Shown here one piece after another: positions 1 to 7,533 of a stretch of DNA of 11,390 nt. A program made the translations under genes and the position numbers. Below the pieces are notes generated by a model that saw only the letters and a list, made by a program, of their open reading frames with translations, ran no database searches and was not told where the DNA came from. The DNA lies in NCBI GenBank assembly GCA_001914705.1, contig MNDB01000017.1:1-11390 (forward strand), given 5' to 3'. The stretch is from Actinobacteria bacterium 13_2_20CM_68_14. GTDB taxonomy: Bacteria; Actinomycetota; Thermoleophilia; Gaiellales; Gaiellaceae. Within the stretch, counting starts at the first letter, position 1, and each line of letters begins with the position of its first letter.

Positions 1-34
1 AGGTCGGGCACGAGATCGCCGATCACGCTCCCGT

Positions 35-40
35 TACGGT
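35..40 (+). promoter_or_regulatory. Candidate -10 element (TACGGT) of the APH-like gene
   Basis: TACGGT fits TANNNT and ends 8 bases before the ATG at 49. This would put transcription initiation at or one or two bases before the start codon (leaderless). No convincing -35 is visible. Confidence 0.4.
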
Positions 41-48
41 CTGCCTCG

Positions 49-981
49 ATGCGCTCGCCCCTCCCAAGGATCGGCGATGAAGTCCGCCGGCGTCTGACTG
101 CGCGGTTCGGAGACGGGATCGGCCCATGGTTTGACGAGCTGCCGGCCGTTCTGGGCGTTCTTGCGGAGCGTTGGCAGATCGATTTCGGCCCGCTCATTCC
201 GCGCGGGAGCATGTCGGTCGTCATTCGCTGCCAAACGGCTGCCGGGCGTCCGGCGGTGCTGAAGATCAGTCCGGACCGGTTACGGCTGGCGAACGAGGCG
301 TCCGCACTCGAGAGCTGGGCCACGGTTCACACCCCGACTGTCCTCGCCGTTGACGAGAGCGTGGGTGCAGTCCTTCTCGAGGCGATCGAACCGGGAGTCT
401 CACTCGCCGAGTCCGCGACTTACCCCCGGCTAGAGATTGTCTCCGAGCTCCTGACATCGCTGCATGCGACCGGTTTCCCCGATCCTTCCTACCCGCCCCT
501 GGCCGAGCGCATCGCCTACCTCTTCGACTCCGGAACAAAGCCCTACACACGCCGCCCAGAGCTGATCGAGCTAGTTCCGCCGGAGTTGTACGAACGCGGA
601 CGACAACTTGCGAATCGGCTTGTCGAGCACGTCTCGCCGACGGCCCTCCTGCACGGCGACCTCACCCCCAGCAACATCCTCGACGGCGGCAATGGACGCG
701 GACTCGTGGCGATCGACCCGGCGCCATGCCTCGGCGACGACCTGGGGTTCGAGGCAATCGATTTGGTGCTCTGGCGAGCTGACGATGTCGACCTGATCGG
801 AGCGCGAGCCGAACAGTTGGCTCCGGCCATCGGCGTGGACGCTCGGCGCCTCCTCGACTGGTGCACGGCGTTCGCAGCCATGACCGCACTGGAGCTGGGC
901 GAAGCATCCGACAGCTCACCCGACCGAATCCGAGTTGCCGTGACGCTGGCGAGCCAGGCCCCGAGTGATCCGTCAGGCTAG
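49..981 (+). CDS. Aminoglycoside/hydroxyurea phosphotransferase-like kinase (APH(6) family)
   Basis: This 310-residue protein has the APH/protein-kinase-like fold and resembles streptomycin 6-kinases, which transfer the ATP gamma-phosphate to an aminoglycoside in the cytoplasm. Seen: an N-lobe with a serine-rich turn (residues 52-57) and the nucleotide-binding lysine in AVLKIS (K72), followed by a conserved Glu (E83). The catalytic loop LLHGDLTPSNIL (D204, N209) and the metal-binding AIDPAP (D223) are intact. Its length matches the APH(6) family. The N-terminus (RLTARFG, then LAERW) also follows that family's pattern, which supports the ATG at 49. A TANNNT hexamer (35-40) lies 8 bases upstream and there is no Shine-Dalgarno. 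The substrate is not proven: many chromosomal actinobacterial members have no demonstrated resistance role, and a kinase for another small hydroxylated compound is possible. Confidence 0.85.
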   Translation: MRSPLPRIGDEVRRRLTARFGDGIGPWFDELPAVLGVLAERWQIDFGPLIPRGSMSVVIRCQTAAGRPAVLKISPDRLRLANEASALESWATVHTPTVLAVDESVGAVLLEAIEPGVSLAESATYPRLEIVSELLTSLHATGFPDPSYPPLAERIAYLFDSGTKPYTRRPELIELVPPELYERGRQLANRLVEHVSPTALLHGDLTPSNILDGGNGRGLVAIDPAPCLGDDLGFEAIDLVLWRADDVDLIGARAEQLAPAIGVDARRLLDWCTAFAAMTALELGEASDSSPDRIRVAVTLASQAPSDPSG

Positions 982-1122
982 TCACCCGGAAGCAATCCAC
1001 CCGGGTAGCGCGTCTACTCCTCCGGCGCGAACGCGAAACGCCACGGCCACGAGATGCGCTACAGCCGGACGAAGCTTGGCTCCGCCCTCCTTCGGAGCGG
1101 ACACGCTCCTGGTGCAAACTCA

Positions 1123-1128
1123 TAGCGT
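1123..1128 (+). promoter_or_regulatory. Candidate -10 element (TAGCGT) of the YjbR-like gene
   Basis: TAGCGT is followed by exactly 7 bases and then ATG 1136, the arrangement expected of a leaderless promoter. A weak -35-like GGACAC lies at 1099-1104. A 6-bp inverted repeat (GCTCCG at 1079-1084, CGGAGC at 1093-1098) sits just upstream. Confidence 0.5.
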
Positions 1129-1135
1129 GGCGACA

Positions 1136-1537
1136 ATGGCCGACCTTGACGAGCTTGCGCTCGCGCTGCCCCAGACGACGAAAGAGATCTCCGACGACGG
1201 TCGGCCTTCGTACCTCGTCCACGGCAAGCGCTTCTGCCTCCAGCGCAGCCGCCGTCCAGACGCCGTCGACCCGGCGACGGGAGAGCGGCTCGACGACGTG
1301 CTGATGTTTCGAGTCGAAGACCTCGGCGTGAGAGAGTTGATGCTCTCCGACGCGCGCGGCGTCTACTTCACGACACCTCACTTCGACGGGTACCCCGCAG
1401 TGCTCGTCCGCATCCCTGACCTTGCGAAGCTCGATCGCGACGAGCTCTTCGACCTCGTGGCCGAGGCGTGGCTAACGCGGGCGCAGAAGCGCGTCGCGAA
1501 GGCGTGGCTCGCAGAGCAGGAGGCGGCAGAGAACTAG
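1136..1537 (+). CDS. MmcQ/YjbR-fold protein
   Basis: A 133-residue protein of the MmcQ/YjbR (CyaY-like, DUF419) superfamily, whose molecular role is unsettled (sometimes annotated DNA-binding). Seen: the typical N-terminal LALALPQTTKEI helix, then a strand segment with GRPSYLVHGKRF. The middle has the DVLMFRVEDLGVRELMLSD region, and the protein ends in the diagnostic YPAVLVRIPDLAKLDRDEL followed by a C-terminal helix with the LTRAQKRVAKAWL signature. I chose ATG 1136 because TAGCGT (1123-1128) lies exactly 7 bases upstream; GTG at 1127 is in frame but inside that element. The frame is open back to 965, but that part has no family similarity. Its stop codon shares a CTAG tetranucleotide with the stop of the converging gene. 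Function cannot be narrowed from context. Confidence 0.8.
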   Translation: MADLDELALALPQTTKEISDDGRPSYLVHGKRFCLQRSRRPDAVDPATGERLDDVLMFRVEDLGVRELMLSDARGVYFTTPHFDGYPAVLVRIPDLAKLDRDELFDLVAEAWLTRAQKRVAKAWLAEQEAAEN

Positions 1538-1890
1538 GGCTCGCTGATCTCGGCGCGCCGGTCGGCGACGCAGTCGCGCGCCCACGACTCGGCTGCCTCG
1601 ACTATCCGGCCCGCCAACACGTCGGCTTCGTGCTCGTCCTCGGGGATGTACTCCGGGTCGACGTCGATTCGCACCTGGTGCAGCGACGCCTCCGAGTCCT
1701 CGCCGATCTCGTGCCGATCCTCGGCCACGATCGAGATCTCGCCCACCTTGGTCAGAAGGGACTGCGCCAGCTCGTCGATCTCAGCCGCGGTCGCCGGCCT
1801 GCCGGCGAAGATCCCGAAGTTGACCCGGATCTCGAGCCCTGGTGGCTCGGGCAGACGCTGGTAGAACGCGAGCTGAGGCTCAGTACTCAT
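1534..1890 (-). CDS. Small conserved-looking protein of unknown function
   Basis: A 118-residue acidic protein that I do not recognise. It has no signal peptide or membrane segment. Visible features are an N-terminal FYQRLPEPPGLEIRVNFGIFAG stretch that could form strands, a helical region PATAAEIDELAQSLLTKVGEI, then a second strand/helix half with ASLHQVRIDVDPEYIP and an acidic turn. It ends with a helix ending near WARDC. The composition and codon use look like a genuine gene. It starts 31 bases after the ABC permease stop in the same direction, so it is probably the last gene of the minus-strand cluster. Its function may or may not relate to the exporter. The ATG at 1890 has no good Shine-Dalgarno; translation may depend on coupling or on an own weak promoter (TTACGG just upstream). 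Confidence 0.7.
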   Translation of the reverse strand: MSTEPQLAFYQRLPEPPGLEIRVNFGIFAGRPATAAEIDELAQSLLTKVGEISIVAEDRHEIGEDSEASLHQVRIDVDPEYIPEDEHEADVLAGRIVEAAESWARDCVADRRAEISEP

Positions 1891-1921
1891 CGAAACCCGT
1901 AATTGCCCGCGTGCGCGAAAC

Positions 1922-2677
1922 TTAACCTTCCTGCGGCTCCCAGCGAAAGCGGCGGGCGGCGAAGATCGCTCCGGCCAGTCCCCAGGCGGCGATCACGGCC
2001 ACGTCGCCGGGCCGATTCCAGATCTGCTGGTTGTGGATCGCGATGTCGCGGACGAGCCGGATCATGTAGACGAGCGGCAGTGCGTTCGCGATCGCCTTCA
2101 GCACCGCCGGAAACGAGTGGGGCGAGAAGAACGCCCCGGAGAGGAACGAGACCGGCAGGTAGATCGCGTTCACGACCGCCGACGAGCCCTCCGCAGATTT
2201 GATCAGAACCGTCAGCGCCAGCCCGAGCGCCGTGAAGGCCGCGGCGCCGAGCAGCAGCGCGAGCGCGAGCGAGAAGAGGTTGTGGACGTGCGTATGGAAG
2301 AAGATGCGGCCAATCGCGATCATGCAGACGGCCTCGAGGGCGAATGCGATCAGCGTCGTGCAGAGCAGCGCGACGACGTAGGCCCAGGCGGGCAGCGGCG
2401 TCGCCCGGACGCGCTTGAGGATTCCCGACTCGCGCCGGATCACCAGCATGATCGACAGCCCGGCGAAGCCGGTCGCGATCGCCCCGTAGCCGAGCATCCC
2501 GGCGAGCAAGTAGTCGGCGGCTCGCACGTTGCCCTCGGCCTTGATCCGGTCGTTTCCGTAGACCGAGCCGAGTAGGAAGAACATGATCAGCGGCAGCGCG
2601 AAGGTGAAGAAGGCGAGCTCGCGGCTGCGCCCGTAGAGCCGCATCTGGCTGCGCAGCTCGTGGCGGAAGAGCCTCAT
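1922..2677 (-). CDS. ABC-2 type transporter permease
   Basis: Membrane subunit of an ABC-2 exporter (251 residues from this start), probably pairing with the ATPase encoded just upstream. Seen: a short cytoplasmic amphipathic start (MRLFRHELRSQMRLYGRSRE) and a first membrane helix at about 21-40. Further hydrophobic segments lie at about 57-80, 98-122, 134-160, 170-190 and 228-242, giving the six-helix plan of the family. The RRESGILKRVRATPLP segment (81-96) is the characteristic coupling region of DrrB/NodJ-like permeases. Translation could begin at 2770, but the extra 31 residues are Arg/Gly/Ser-rich and unlike the family. The ATG at 2677 instead has GAGG 7 bases upstream. Substrate unknown; relatives export drugs, lipids or polysaccharides. 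Confidence 0.85.
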   Translation of the reverse strand: MRLFRHELRSQMRLYGRSRELAFFTFALPLIMFFLLGSVYGNDRIKAEGNVRAADYLLAGMLGYGAIATGFAGLSIMLVIRRESGILKRVRATPLPAWAYVVALLCTTLIAFALEAVCMIAIGRIFFHTHVHNLFSLALALLLGAAAFTALGLALTVLIKSAEGSSAVVNAIYLPVSFLSGAFFSPHSFPAVLKAIANALPLVYMIRLVRDIAIHNQQIWNRPGDVAVIAAWGLAGAIFAARRFRWEPQEG

Positions 2678-2783
2678 ACTGCTGCCTCGACGACGGTCGA
2701 CGCCGCTGTCGCTTTCCAGCCCTTGTTTAGCGGCCGCGCCGCCATGTCGGCGTGGCCTCTTAGACGGCATCGCAAGCGACGCC

Positions 2784-3635
2784 TCATTCCGGCTCCGCCT
2801 GCGTCAGCGAGAGGTAGACCTCCTCGAGGCTGGGTTTGCGCACCTCGAGCCCGTCGAGCTCCTCGCCGCGCTGGATCGCGGCCTCGGTCAGCTCATGGAG
2901 GACGCGCGTCGGCTCGTCGGTCTCGACGACGACGACCTCGCCGTTGCGGCGATAGCGGATCTCGGTCGCGGGCGCGCCGCCGACGAGTTCCTGCACCGTG
3001 CCGGAGGCGACGATCCGCCCTTCGCGCAGAACGGCGACGCGGTCGGCGAGCTGCTCCACCTCGTCCAGGTAGTGCGTCGTCAGGAGGATCGTCTTGCCGA
3101 GCCCGCTGAGCGACCGGATCGTTTCCCACGCGCGTCGCCGCGCGCCGGGGTCGAACCCGGTTGTCGGCTCGTCGAGGAAGATCAGCTCCGGGTCGCCGAT
3201 CAGCGCGAGGCCGAGGTCGAGCCGCCGCCGCTGGCCGCCGGAGAGCCGGCGCGCGCGCGTATCGCGCTTCTCCTCGAGCCCGATCACCTCGATCACCTCG
3301 TCGACCGGCCGCGGGTGCTCGTAGTAGCCGGCGAACTGAGCCAGCTGCTCGGTGACCGTGAGGTTCTCGTACATGGCCGAGGACTGCAGAACGACCCCGA
3401 TCCGCCCCCGCCAGTCGAGCCCGGCGGACTCCGGATCGGAGCCGAGCACCTCCACCTCGCCGTCATCGCGCCTGCGGTAGCCCTCGAGGATCTCGATCGT
3501 GGTCGTCTTGCCGGCGCCGTTCGGCCCGAGCAGGCCGAAGACCTCTCCCGCGCGGAGCTCGAAGTCGACGCCCTTCAGCGCTTCGAAGTCGCGGTACGAC
3601 TTCGTCAGGCCGCGAACGCTGACGACCGGGGTCAC
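2784..3635 (-). CDS. ABC-2 exporter ATP-binding protein (DrrA-like)
   Basis: The 283-residue nucleotide-binding subunit that powers the adjacent permease; it would act as a dimer at the inner face of the membrane. All motifs are intact: Walker A GPNGAGKT (37-44), Q-loop Gln84, signature LSGGQ (131-135), Walker B LIFLDE (151-156), D-loop after TTGFDPG, and switch His188 in TTHYLDE. The C-terminal about 80 residues form the accessory region of daunorubicin-type ATPases, with the usual LEEVYLSLT ending. The start is GTG 3635, placing MTPVVSVRGLTKSY in register with the family. It lies 11 bases after the sixA stop. A TAGATT hexamer overlaps that stop codon 8 bases before the GTG, so the exporter pair may have its own leaderless promoter besides readthrough. 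Confidence 0.92.
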   Translation of the reverse strand: MTPVVSVRGLTKSYRDFEALKGVDFELRAGEVFGLLGPNGAGKTTTIEILEGYRRRDDGEVEVLGSDPESAGLDWRGRIGVVLQSSAMYENLTVTEQLAQFAGYYEHPRPVDEVIEVIGLEEKRDTRARRLSGGQRRRLDLGLALIGDPELIFLDEPTTGFDPGARRRAWETIRSLSGLGKTILLTTHYLDEVEQLADRVAVLREGRIVASGTVQELVGGAPATEIRYRRNGEVVVVETDEPTRVLHELTEAAIQRGEELDGLEVRKPSLEEVYLSLTQAEPE

Positions 3636-3643
3636 GGTGGCCG

Positions 3644-3649
3644 AATCTA
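3644..3649 (-). promoter_or_regulatory. Candidate internal -10 element (TAGATT) before the exporter ATPase
   Basis: On the minus strand TAGATT is followed by 8 bases and the GTG start at 3635; its first three bases are also the TAG stop of the upstream sixA-like gene. No Shine-Dalgarno precedes the GTG, so either coupling or a leaderless internal promoter is needed. Confidence 0.35.
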
Positions 3650-4057
3650 GCTGGTGCTTGCGCCCGGCAGGTGCAACTCCAACATTCCGGCCGGCGGGAA
3701 CCGTGGCTCCGTCCCGTCACCGAGCTCGGCTGCGATCTGCCCGCAATCGGGCTGGTGGCCGACGACGACCACCGTCTCGCCGCGCCCCTCGACCGCCGAT
3801 CGGACCGCCGCGGCGGTCGCGCCGGGCGCGAGCGCGTCACTTGGCTCGCTCGTGCAGTCAAGGGCGTCCGCCAAAGCCTCGCCGGTCTCGCGCGCTCGCA
3901 GGAGCGGGCTTGTCAGGACCGCGTCGGCGCGGACCCCGTCGGCGGCAAGCTGCTCGCCGAGCGCCCGCGCCTGCTCGCGGCCCGCGGGGCTAAGGCGGCG
4001 CAGCTCGTCCGGGTCGCCGGCCTCGGCATCCGCATGCCGGATGAGAAAGAGCCGCAA
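3647..4057 (-). CDS. sixA: SixA-type phosphohistidine phosphatase (histidine phosphatase superfamily)
   Basis: A 136-residue minimal histidine phosphatase. SixA enzymes remove phosphate from phosphohistidine on signalling or phosphotransfer proteins in the cytoplasm. Seen: the LIRHADAE motif with the nucleophilic His8 (SixA proteins have RHA rather than RHG), the second arginine region TSPLLRARET (50-59), and the second catalytic histidine in VVVVGHQPDCG (His101). Its length matches SixA and is too short for a phosphoglycerate mutase. The start is TTG 4057, only two bases after the citrate synthase stop, so translation is very probably coupled to citrate synthase. The specific phosphoprotein substrate is not known. 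A phosphatase acting on a small molecule is the alternative. Confidence 0.85.
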   Translation of the reverse strand: MRLFLIRHADAEAGDPDELRRLSPAGREQARALGEQLAADGVRADAVLTSPLLRARETGEALADALDCTSEPSDALAPGATAAAVRSAVEGRGETVVVVGHQPDCGQIAAELGDGTEPRFPPAGMLELHLPGASTS

Positions 4058-4059
4058 GC

Positions 4060-5181
<1,122 letters not shown>

Positions 5182-5189
5182 CGCCTAAA

Positions 5190-5195
5190 AGCGTA
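5190..5195 (-). promoter_or_regulatory. Candidate -10 element (TACGCT) of the citrate synthase gene
   Basis: On the minus strand TACGCT ends 8 bases before ATG 5181. Its -35 region would fall over the start codon of the divergent methyltransferase gene. Confidence 0.4.
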
Positions 5196-5203
5196 GCTCG
5201 CAG

Positions 5204-5209
5204 TAGCGT
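5204..5209 (+). promoter_or_regulatory. Candidate -10 element (TAGCGT) of the methyltransferase gene
   Basis: TAGCGT is followed by exactly 7 bases and the GTG at 5217, the same geometry and the same hexamer as before the YjbR-like gene. It lies 8 bp from the opposing -10 element of citrate synthase. Confidence 0.45.
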
Positions 5210-5216
5210 GTGCCGA

Positions 5217-5708
5217 GTGACCGGCGGCGGCTCGTCGATTCCGGAGGTGCAGGAGCTGCTCGCGACGCTTGTTGCGTCGAAGCCCGGCGGCAGGATCGCC
5301 GAAATGGGCACTGCGTTCGGCGCCGGAGCGAGAGCGATTGCCGAGGCGCTACCGGCCGACGCCACGTTTGTCACCGTCGAGCCTGACCCCGCGCGCTACG
5401 CGGAGGCGTCCGCGGCCCTTGCTCGAACCCGGGCTGAAGTCGTGAACGCCCGCTGGGAGGACGTACTGCCCGCACGCGGACCGTTCGACCTCATTTTCTT
5501 CGACGGCGGGACGCGGGGAGAGACCTTCGAGCTTGCCATTTCGCTGCTCGCGCCGGGCGGCATCCTGGTCAAAGACGACCTCACACCCGGCGGACCGGTC
5601 GCGGGTGATCCGGTGCGAGAAGCGTTCTTTCAGGATCAGCGACTGGTCGCGGTTGAGGTGCTGACAACGGCCTCGACAGCTGCGATCGTCGGAGTTCGGC
5701 GTCCCTAA
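5217..5708 (+). CDS. Class I SAM-dependent methyltransferase (small O-methyltransferase-like)
   Basis: A 163-residue Rossmann-fold methyltransferase, with the part shown before the SAM site limited to one helix (IPEVQELLATLVAS). Seen: motif I IAEMGTAFGAGARAIAEAL (glycine-rich SAM loop), acidic motif II VTVEPDPARYAEA whose Glu should bind the SAM ribose, then a conserved segment ending in DLIFFDGG (motif IV). This is followed by LLAPGGILVKDDLTPGG (motif V/VI). The pattern is closest to the O-methyltransferase/Methyltransf_24 group. The acceptor is unknown, and no biosynthetic neighbours point to one. I chose GTG 5217 because of the -10 hexamer 7 bases upstream; GTG 5208 would add three residues. 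The open frame extends to 4986 but there it is antisense to citrate synthase. It is divergently transcribed from gltA. Confidence 0.8.
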   Translation: MTGGGSSIPEVQELLATLVASKPGGRIAEMGTAFGAGARAIAEALPADATFVTVEPDPARYAEASAALARTRAEVVNARWEDVLPARGPFDLIFFDGGTRGETFELAISLLAPGGILVKDDLTPGGPVAGDPVREAFFQDQRLVAVEVLTTASTAAIVGVRRP

Positions 5709-5862
5709 GACCGGCGTCCAGAACGCGTTGGTAGTGGACGTCTTCGAGCACCTCGATCTATCCCAGGACGTCCTCGGCGTTGCTGCTTTCCCGCCTCGGA
5801 CCCTCGGCCAGGGCCTTGTACGACAGGTGGATCGGGTAGAGGTGGGGCACACCATCGACTGA
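5707..5862. pseudogene. Coding-like remnant of uncertain strand and family
   Basis: This stretch between the methyltransferase stop and the first repeat reads like protein in two ways but has no acceptable complete ORF. On the + strand it gives VVDVFEHLDLSQDVLG and then FPPRTLG before TGA at 5860-5862. This is faintly like the helix-turn-helix start of Xre/MbcA/ParS-type antitoxins (pattern: LSQ, a hydrophobic helix, then PPRTL), but the rest of such a domain is missing. On the minus strand it gives VPHLYPIHLSYKALAEG followed by SSNAEDVLG, an in-frame TAG and IEVLEDVHYQRVLDAGL, which could be another decayed gene with a Trp-to-stop change. I cannot decide between them. Either reading implies a fragment, not a working gene. 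Confidence 0.3.
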
Positions 5863-5872
5863 CACGGCCGCT

Positions 5873-5897
5873 GCCCGGGCCAGCGATCAGGAATATC
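5873..5897 (+). repeat. Intergenic repeat copy A
   Basis: Divergent copy of the family core (here CCGGGCCAG then CGATCAGGAAT). It lies 33 bases beyond the ancestral stop (5931-5933) of the NTF2-like gene on the minus strand. Confidence 0.6.
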
Positions 5898-5960
5898 CCT
5901 TGACGGGTTGCGCTGGCCAGCCCGCGCGGCTCAGAAGTGATTCGTGTACGAGAGGAAGCG

Positions 5961-6308
5961 TCACCCGTCCGAAGTGGAGAGCAGTTGGTAGCTCGTCCAG
6001 GTATCTCGGACCACCTGCGCGTCTGCGTCCAGCGCATTCCAGTGCACGGTCGCGAAGACGGAGTGCTCGCCGAGGTGGCGAGCGTCGATCTCGACCGGCC
6101 TCCACTCCTGAGCGTCCGCCGCGCGGCGATAGGCGGCGATGGACGAAGCGAAGTGATCCCACACCGCGCCGTGGTCCGGCATGTGGATCGCCTCGCCCCT
6201 ACGGACCGCAACGAACGGCCAGAGACAGAGGCTCGTCACACCTTCCACATCGCCTTCCGTGTAGCGGCGGGCGTAGTCGGCGAAGAATGAATCGAGCCCG
6301 CCGGACAT
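5961..6308 (-). CDS. NTF2/SnoaL-like protein, C-terminus cut short by an in-frame TGA
   Basis: A 115-residue cone-shaped alpha+beta barrel protein of the NTF2/SnoaL superfamily. Members are small enzymes or ligand-binding proteins, and the role here is unknown. Seen: the N-terminal helix FFADYARRYTEGDVEGV and the CLWPFVAVRRGEAIHM strand region. A second helix (AVWDHFASSIAAYRRA) is followed by the final strands ATVHWNALDADAQVVRDTWTSYQLLST. Reading stops at TGA (5961-5963) right after SDG. The same frame continues RFLSYTNHF and then stops at 5931-5933. WRFLSYTNH-type ends are usual in this family, so a TGG-to-TGA change has probably removed the last strand residues. The start at 6308 is supported by a good promoter (TTGACC, 17 bp, CACAGT, 6 bp, ATG). 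It follows the HTH_42 gene by 125 bases. Confidence 0.7.
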   Translation of the reverse strand: MSGGLDSFFADYARRYTEGDVEGVTSLCLWPFVAVRRGEAIHMPDHGAVWDHFASSIAAYRRAADAQEWRPVEIDARHLGEHSVFATVHWNALDADAQVVRDTWTSYQLLSTSDG

Positions 6309-6314
6309 TTAGGG

Positions 6315-6343
6315 ACTGTGGCAGCCGTGGCCGCCTCGGTCAA
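6315..6343 (-). promoter_or_regulatory. Candidate promoter of the NTF2-like gene
   Basis: On the minus strand TTGACC (6338-6343), a 17-bp spacer and CACAGT (6315-6320) are followed by 6 bases and the ATG at 6308. This is the best -35/-10 pair in the window and predicts a leaderless message. Confidence 0.5.
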
Positions 6344-6380
6344 TCTCGAGTACGGCGCGCGTCGGTGCGAGACAACGCCC

Positions 6381-6404
6381 GGATGGGCCATGTTCGGAAA
6401 TGCC
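6381..6404 (+). repeat. Intergenic repeat copy F
   Basis: Reads TGGGCCATGTTCGGAAATG; it matches the family core with one base deleted (GGGCCA then TGTTCGG). It lies 29 bases beyond the stop of the HTH_42 gene. Confidence 0.65.
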
Positions 6405-6433
6405 GCCCGAGTTGCGACGTACGGGAGCGCTGC

Positions 6434-7462
6434 TTATGTGTTCCAAACCACCTCGATCGGCCGTTCGACGCCTGGAAGCGGCAGGGCGTCGGCCTCGGCC
6501 TCGATCGCGTCGCGCGTTTCGCGCGAAAGACGTGCCCAGGCATCGATTCGGACGGTGTGGTGCGCTCGTCTCCAGGTTCCGCGGATCTCGCCGTTGACGA
6601 GGAGTGCGCCCGGCCACACGCGGGACGTCCAGAGACGCTGCCGCTGATCCTCCCGCGGAACGAGAAGCTTCCGCTCTCCTCCGTCGAGCAGAAAGTAGGC
6701 ATCGCCGCTCGGCAGCAGGCGCGCGGGCGCGGCGGTCGTCTCCCCGCCGCGAATCGCGGGCTCGTCTTCTGCAAGCAGCCACTCGTCGCCAAGTGGCGAT
6801 CGAATCGGCAGCAGCGATGCCTCGAGGGACGCGAATGCGTCAGTCGCGGACCGCCGGGAGATCCCTGCCCAGCGGGCGAACCCGTCAGCCGTCGCGGGTC
6901 CGAAAACGCGGATGTAGCGTCGAGCGAGCTCGCGACGCGCGTCGGCAGGGTGGACCTCCGCAGCGACGACCGTCCAGACGGCCGGCGCACGCGCGCCTTC
7001 CCAGCGGATGGCGACCGTGCCCGTCGTTGCGGCATACCTGAGCGAGTTACCAACGCCGAGCGCGCGGCCAACCTCGCGATCCGTCATCCGCGTGCCGTCG
7101 AGGTGGGCGTGCAATCGCTCTGCAATGCGCTCGGCCCGAAGCCGGCTCTTGGCGTTGTCGGGAAGCCTCCCGAGCGAGAACAGGGCGAAGTCGCGCTTCG
7201 CGACGACATAGGTGTGGTAACGAGGGCCCCACAGCTGGGCGAGCGCCGGATCCTCCCACGTCGACGACTCGACCCCGTCTATCCGCGCGTGCAACGAGAG
7301 CAGCGCGGCTCTCGGCATGCTGTCCTGCAGGCCTGCCCACGCCGCCCGCCGCAGCGACTGCGAGCCCATCGGCATTCGCTCGTCGAGCGCACCGACTTGT
7401 CTTCGGAACGCCAGGATCTGCTGCCGCGTTACCCTGAGTCGCGATTCCACCGAACCCGCCAT
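6434..7462 (-). CDS. HTH_42 winged-helix protein (AlkZ/YcaQ-like DNA glycosylase superfamily)
   Basis: A 342-residue protein of the HTH_42 superfamily. Characterised members (AlkZ, YcaQ/AlkX) are winged-helix DNA glycosylases acting on alkylated or crosslinked DNA. Seen: an N-terminal helical region RVTRQQILAFRRQ, the segment AWAGLQDSMPRAALLSLHARI (42-61), then LAQLWGPRYHTYVVAKRDFALFSLGRLP. The central winged-helix part contains FGPATADGFARWAGIS (187-202), and the C-terminal barrel region has LLPSGDAYFLLDG, LWTSRVWPGALLVNGEIRGTWRR and LPLPG. The positions corresponding to the glycosylase Q-x-Q or Q-x-D motif appear to read Q-D-S (46-48), so glycosylase activity is doubtful. ATG 7462 is chosen because family similarity begins there; the frame is open to 7591 through a repeat. 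TAGGGT lies 10 bases upstream. Confidence 0.8.
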   Translation of the reverse strand: MAGSVESRLRVTRQQILAFRRQVGALDERMPMGSQSLRRAAWAGLQDSMPRAALLSLHARIDGVESSTWEDPALAQLWGPRYHTYVVAKRDFALFSLGRLPDNAKSRLRAERIAERLHAHLDGTRMTDREVGRALGVGNSLRYAATTGTVAIRWEGARAPAVWTVVAAEVHPADARRELARRYIRVFGPATADGFARWAGISRRSATDAFASLEASLLPIRSPLGDEWLLAEDEPAIRGGETTAAPARLLPSGDAYFLLDGGERKLLVPREDQRQRLWTSRVWPGALLVNGEIRGTWRRAHHTVRIDAWARLSRETRDAIEAEADALPLPGVERPIEVVWNT

Positions 7463-7472
7463 GGGCTCAAAG

Positions 7473-7478
7473 ACCCTA
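7473..7478 (-). promoter_or_regulatory. Candidate -10 element (TAGGGT) of the HTH_42 gene
   Basis: On the minus strand TAGGGT lies 10 bases before ATG 7462. Exactly 21 bases separate it from the CTGGCCCAG edge of repeat B, the same distance as at the SDR gene. Confidence 0.35.
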
Positions 7479-7497
7479 AGTAAGTCTCGGCCGTCTC

Positions 7498-7524
7498 GCC
7501 TGGGCCAGTGGTCAGGAACGTCAC
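7498..7524 (+). repeat. Intergenic repeat copy B
   Basis: Contains a perfect CTGGGCCAG dyad followed by TGGTCAGGAAC. It lies 9 bases beyond the stop of the start-less small ORF and 35 bases upstream of the HTH_42 start. Confidence 0.75.
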
Positions 7525-7533
7525 CCAAGCCGG

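Noticed and set aside
984..1006. Inverted repeat ACCCGG/CCGGGT after the APH-like gene as a terminator
   Set aside because: Only 6 bp of stem, an 11-base loop and no T-run; too weak to call.
2678..2770. N-terminal extension of the ABC permease from the ATG at 2770
   Set aside because: The extra residues are basic, Gly/Ser-rich and unlike the family; the start at 2677 has better-spaced GAGG.
2895..3650. Open + strand frame opposite the ABC ATPase
   Set aside because: Shadow of a gene with complete Walker A, signature and Walker B motifs.
5900..7483. Open + strand frame of 527 codons
   Set aside because: It is antisense to the NTF2-like and HTH_42 genes, which have clear family motifs; its product is Arg/Pro/Ser-rich without motifs, typical of a shadow frame in GC-rich DNA.
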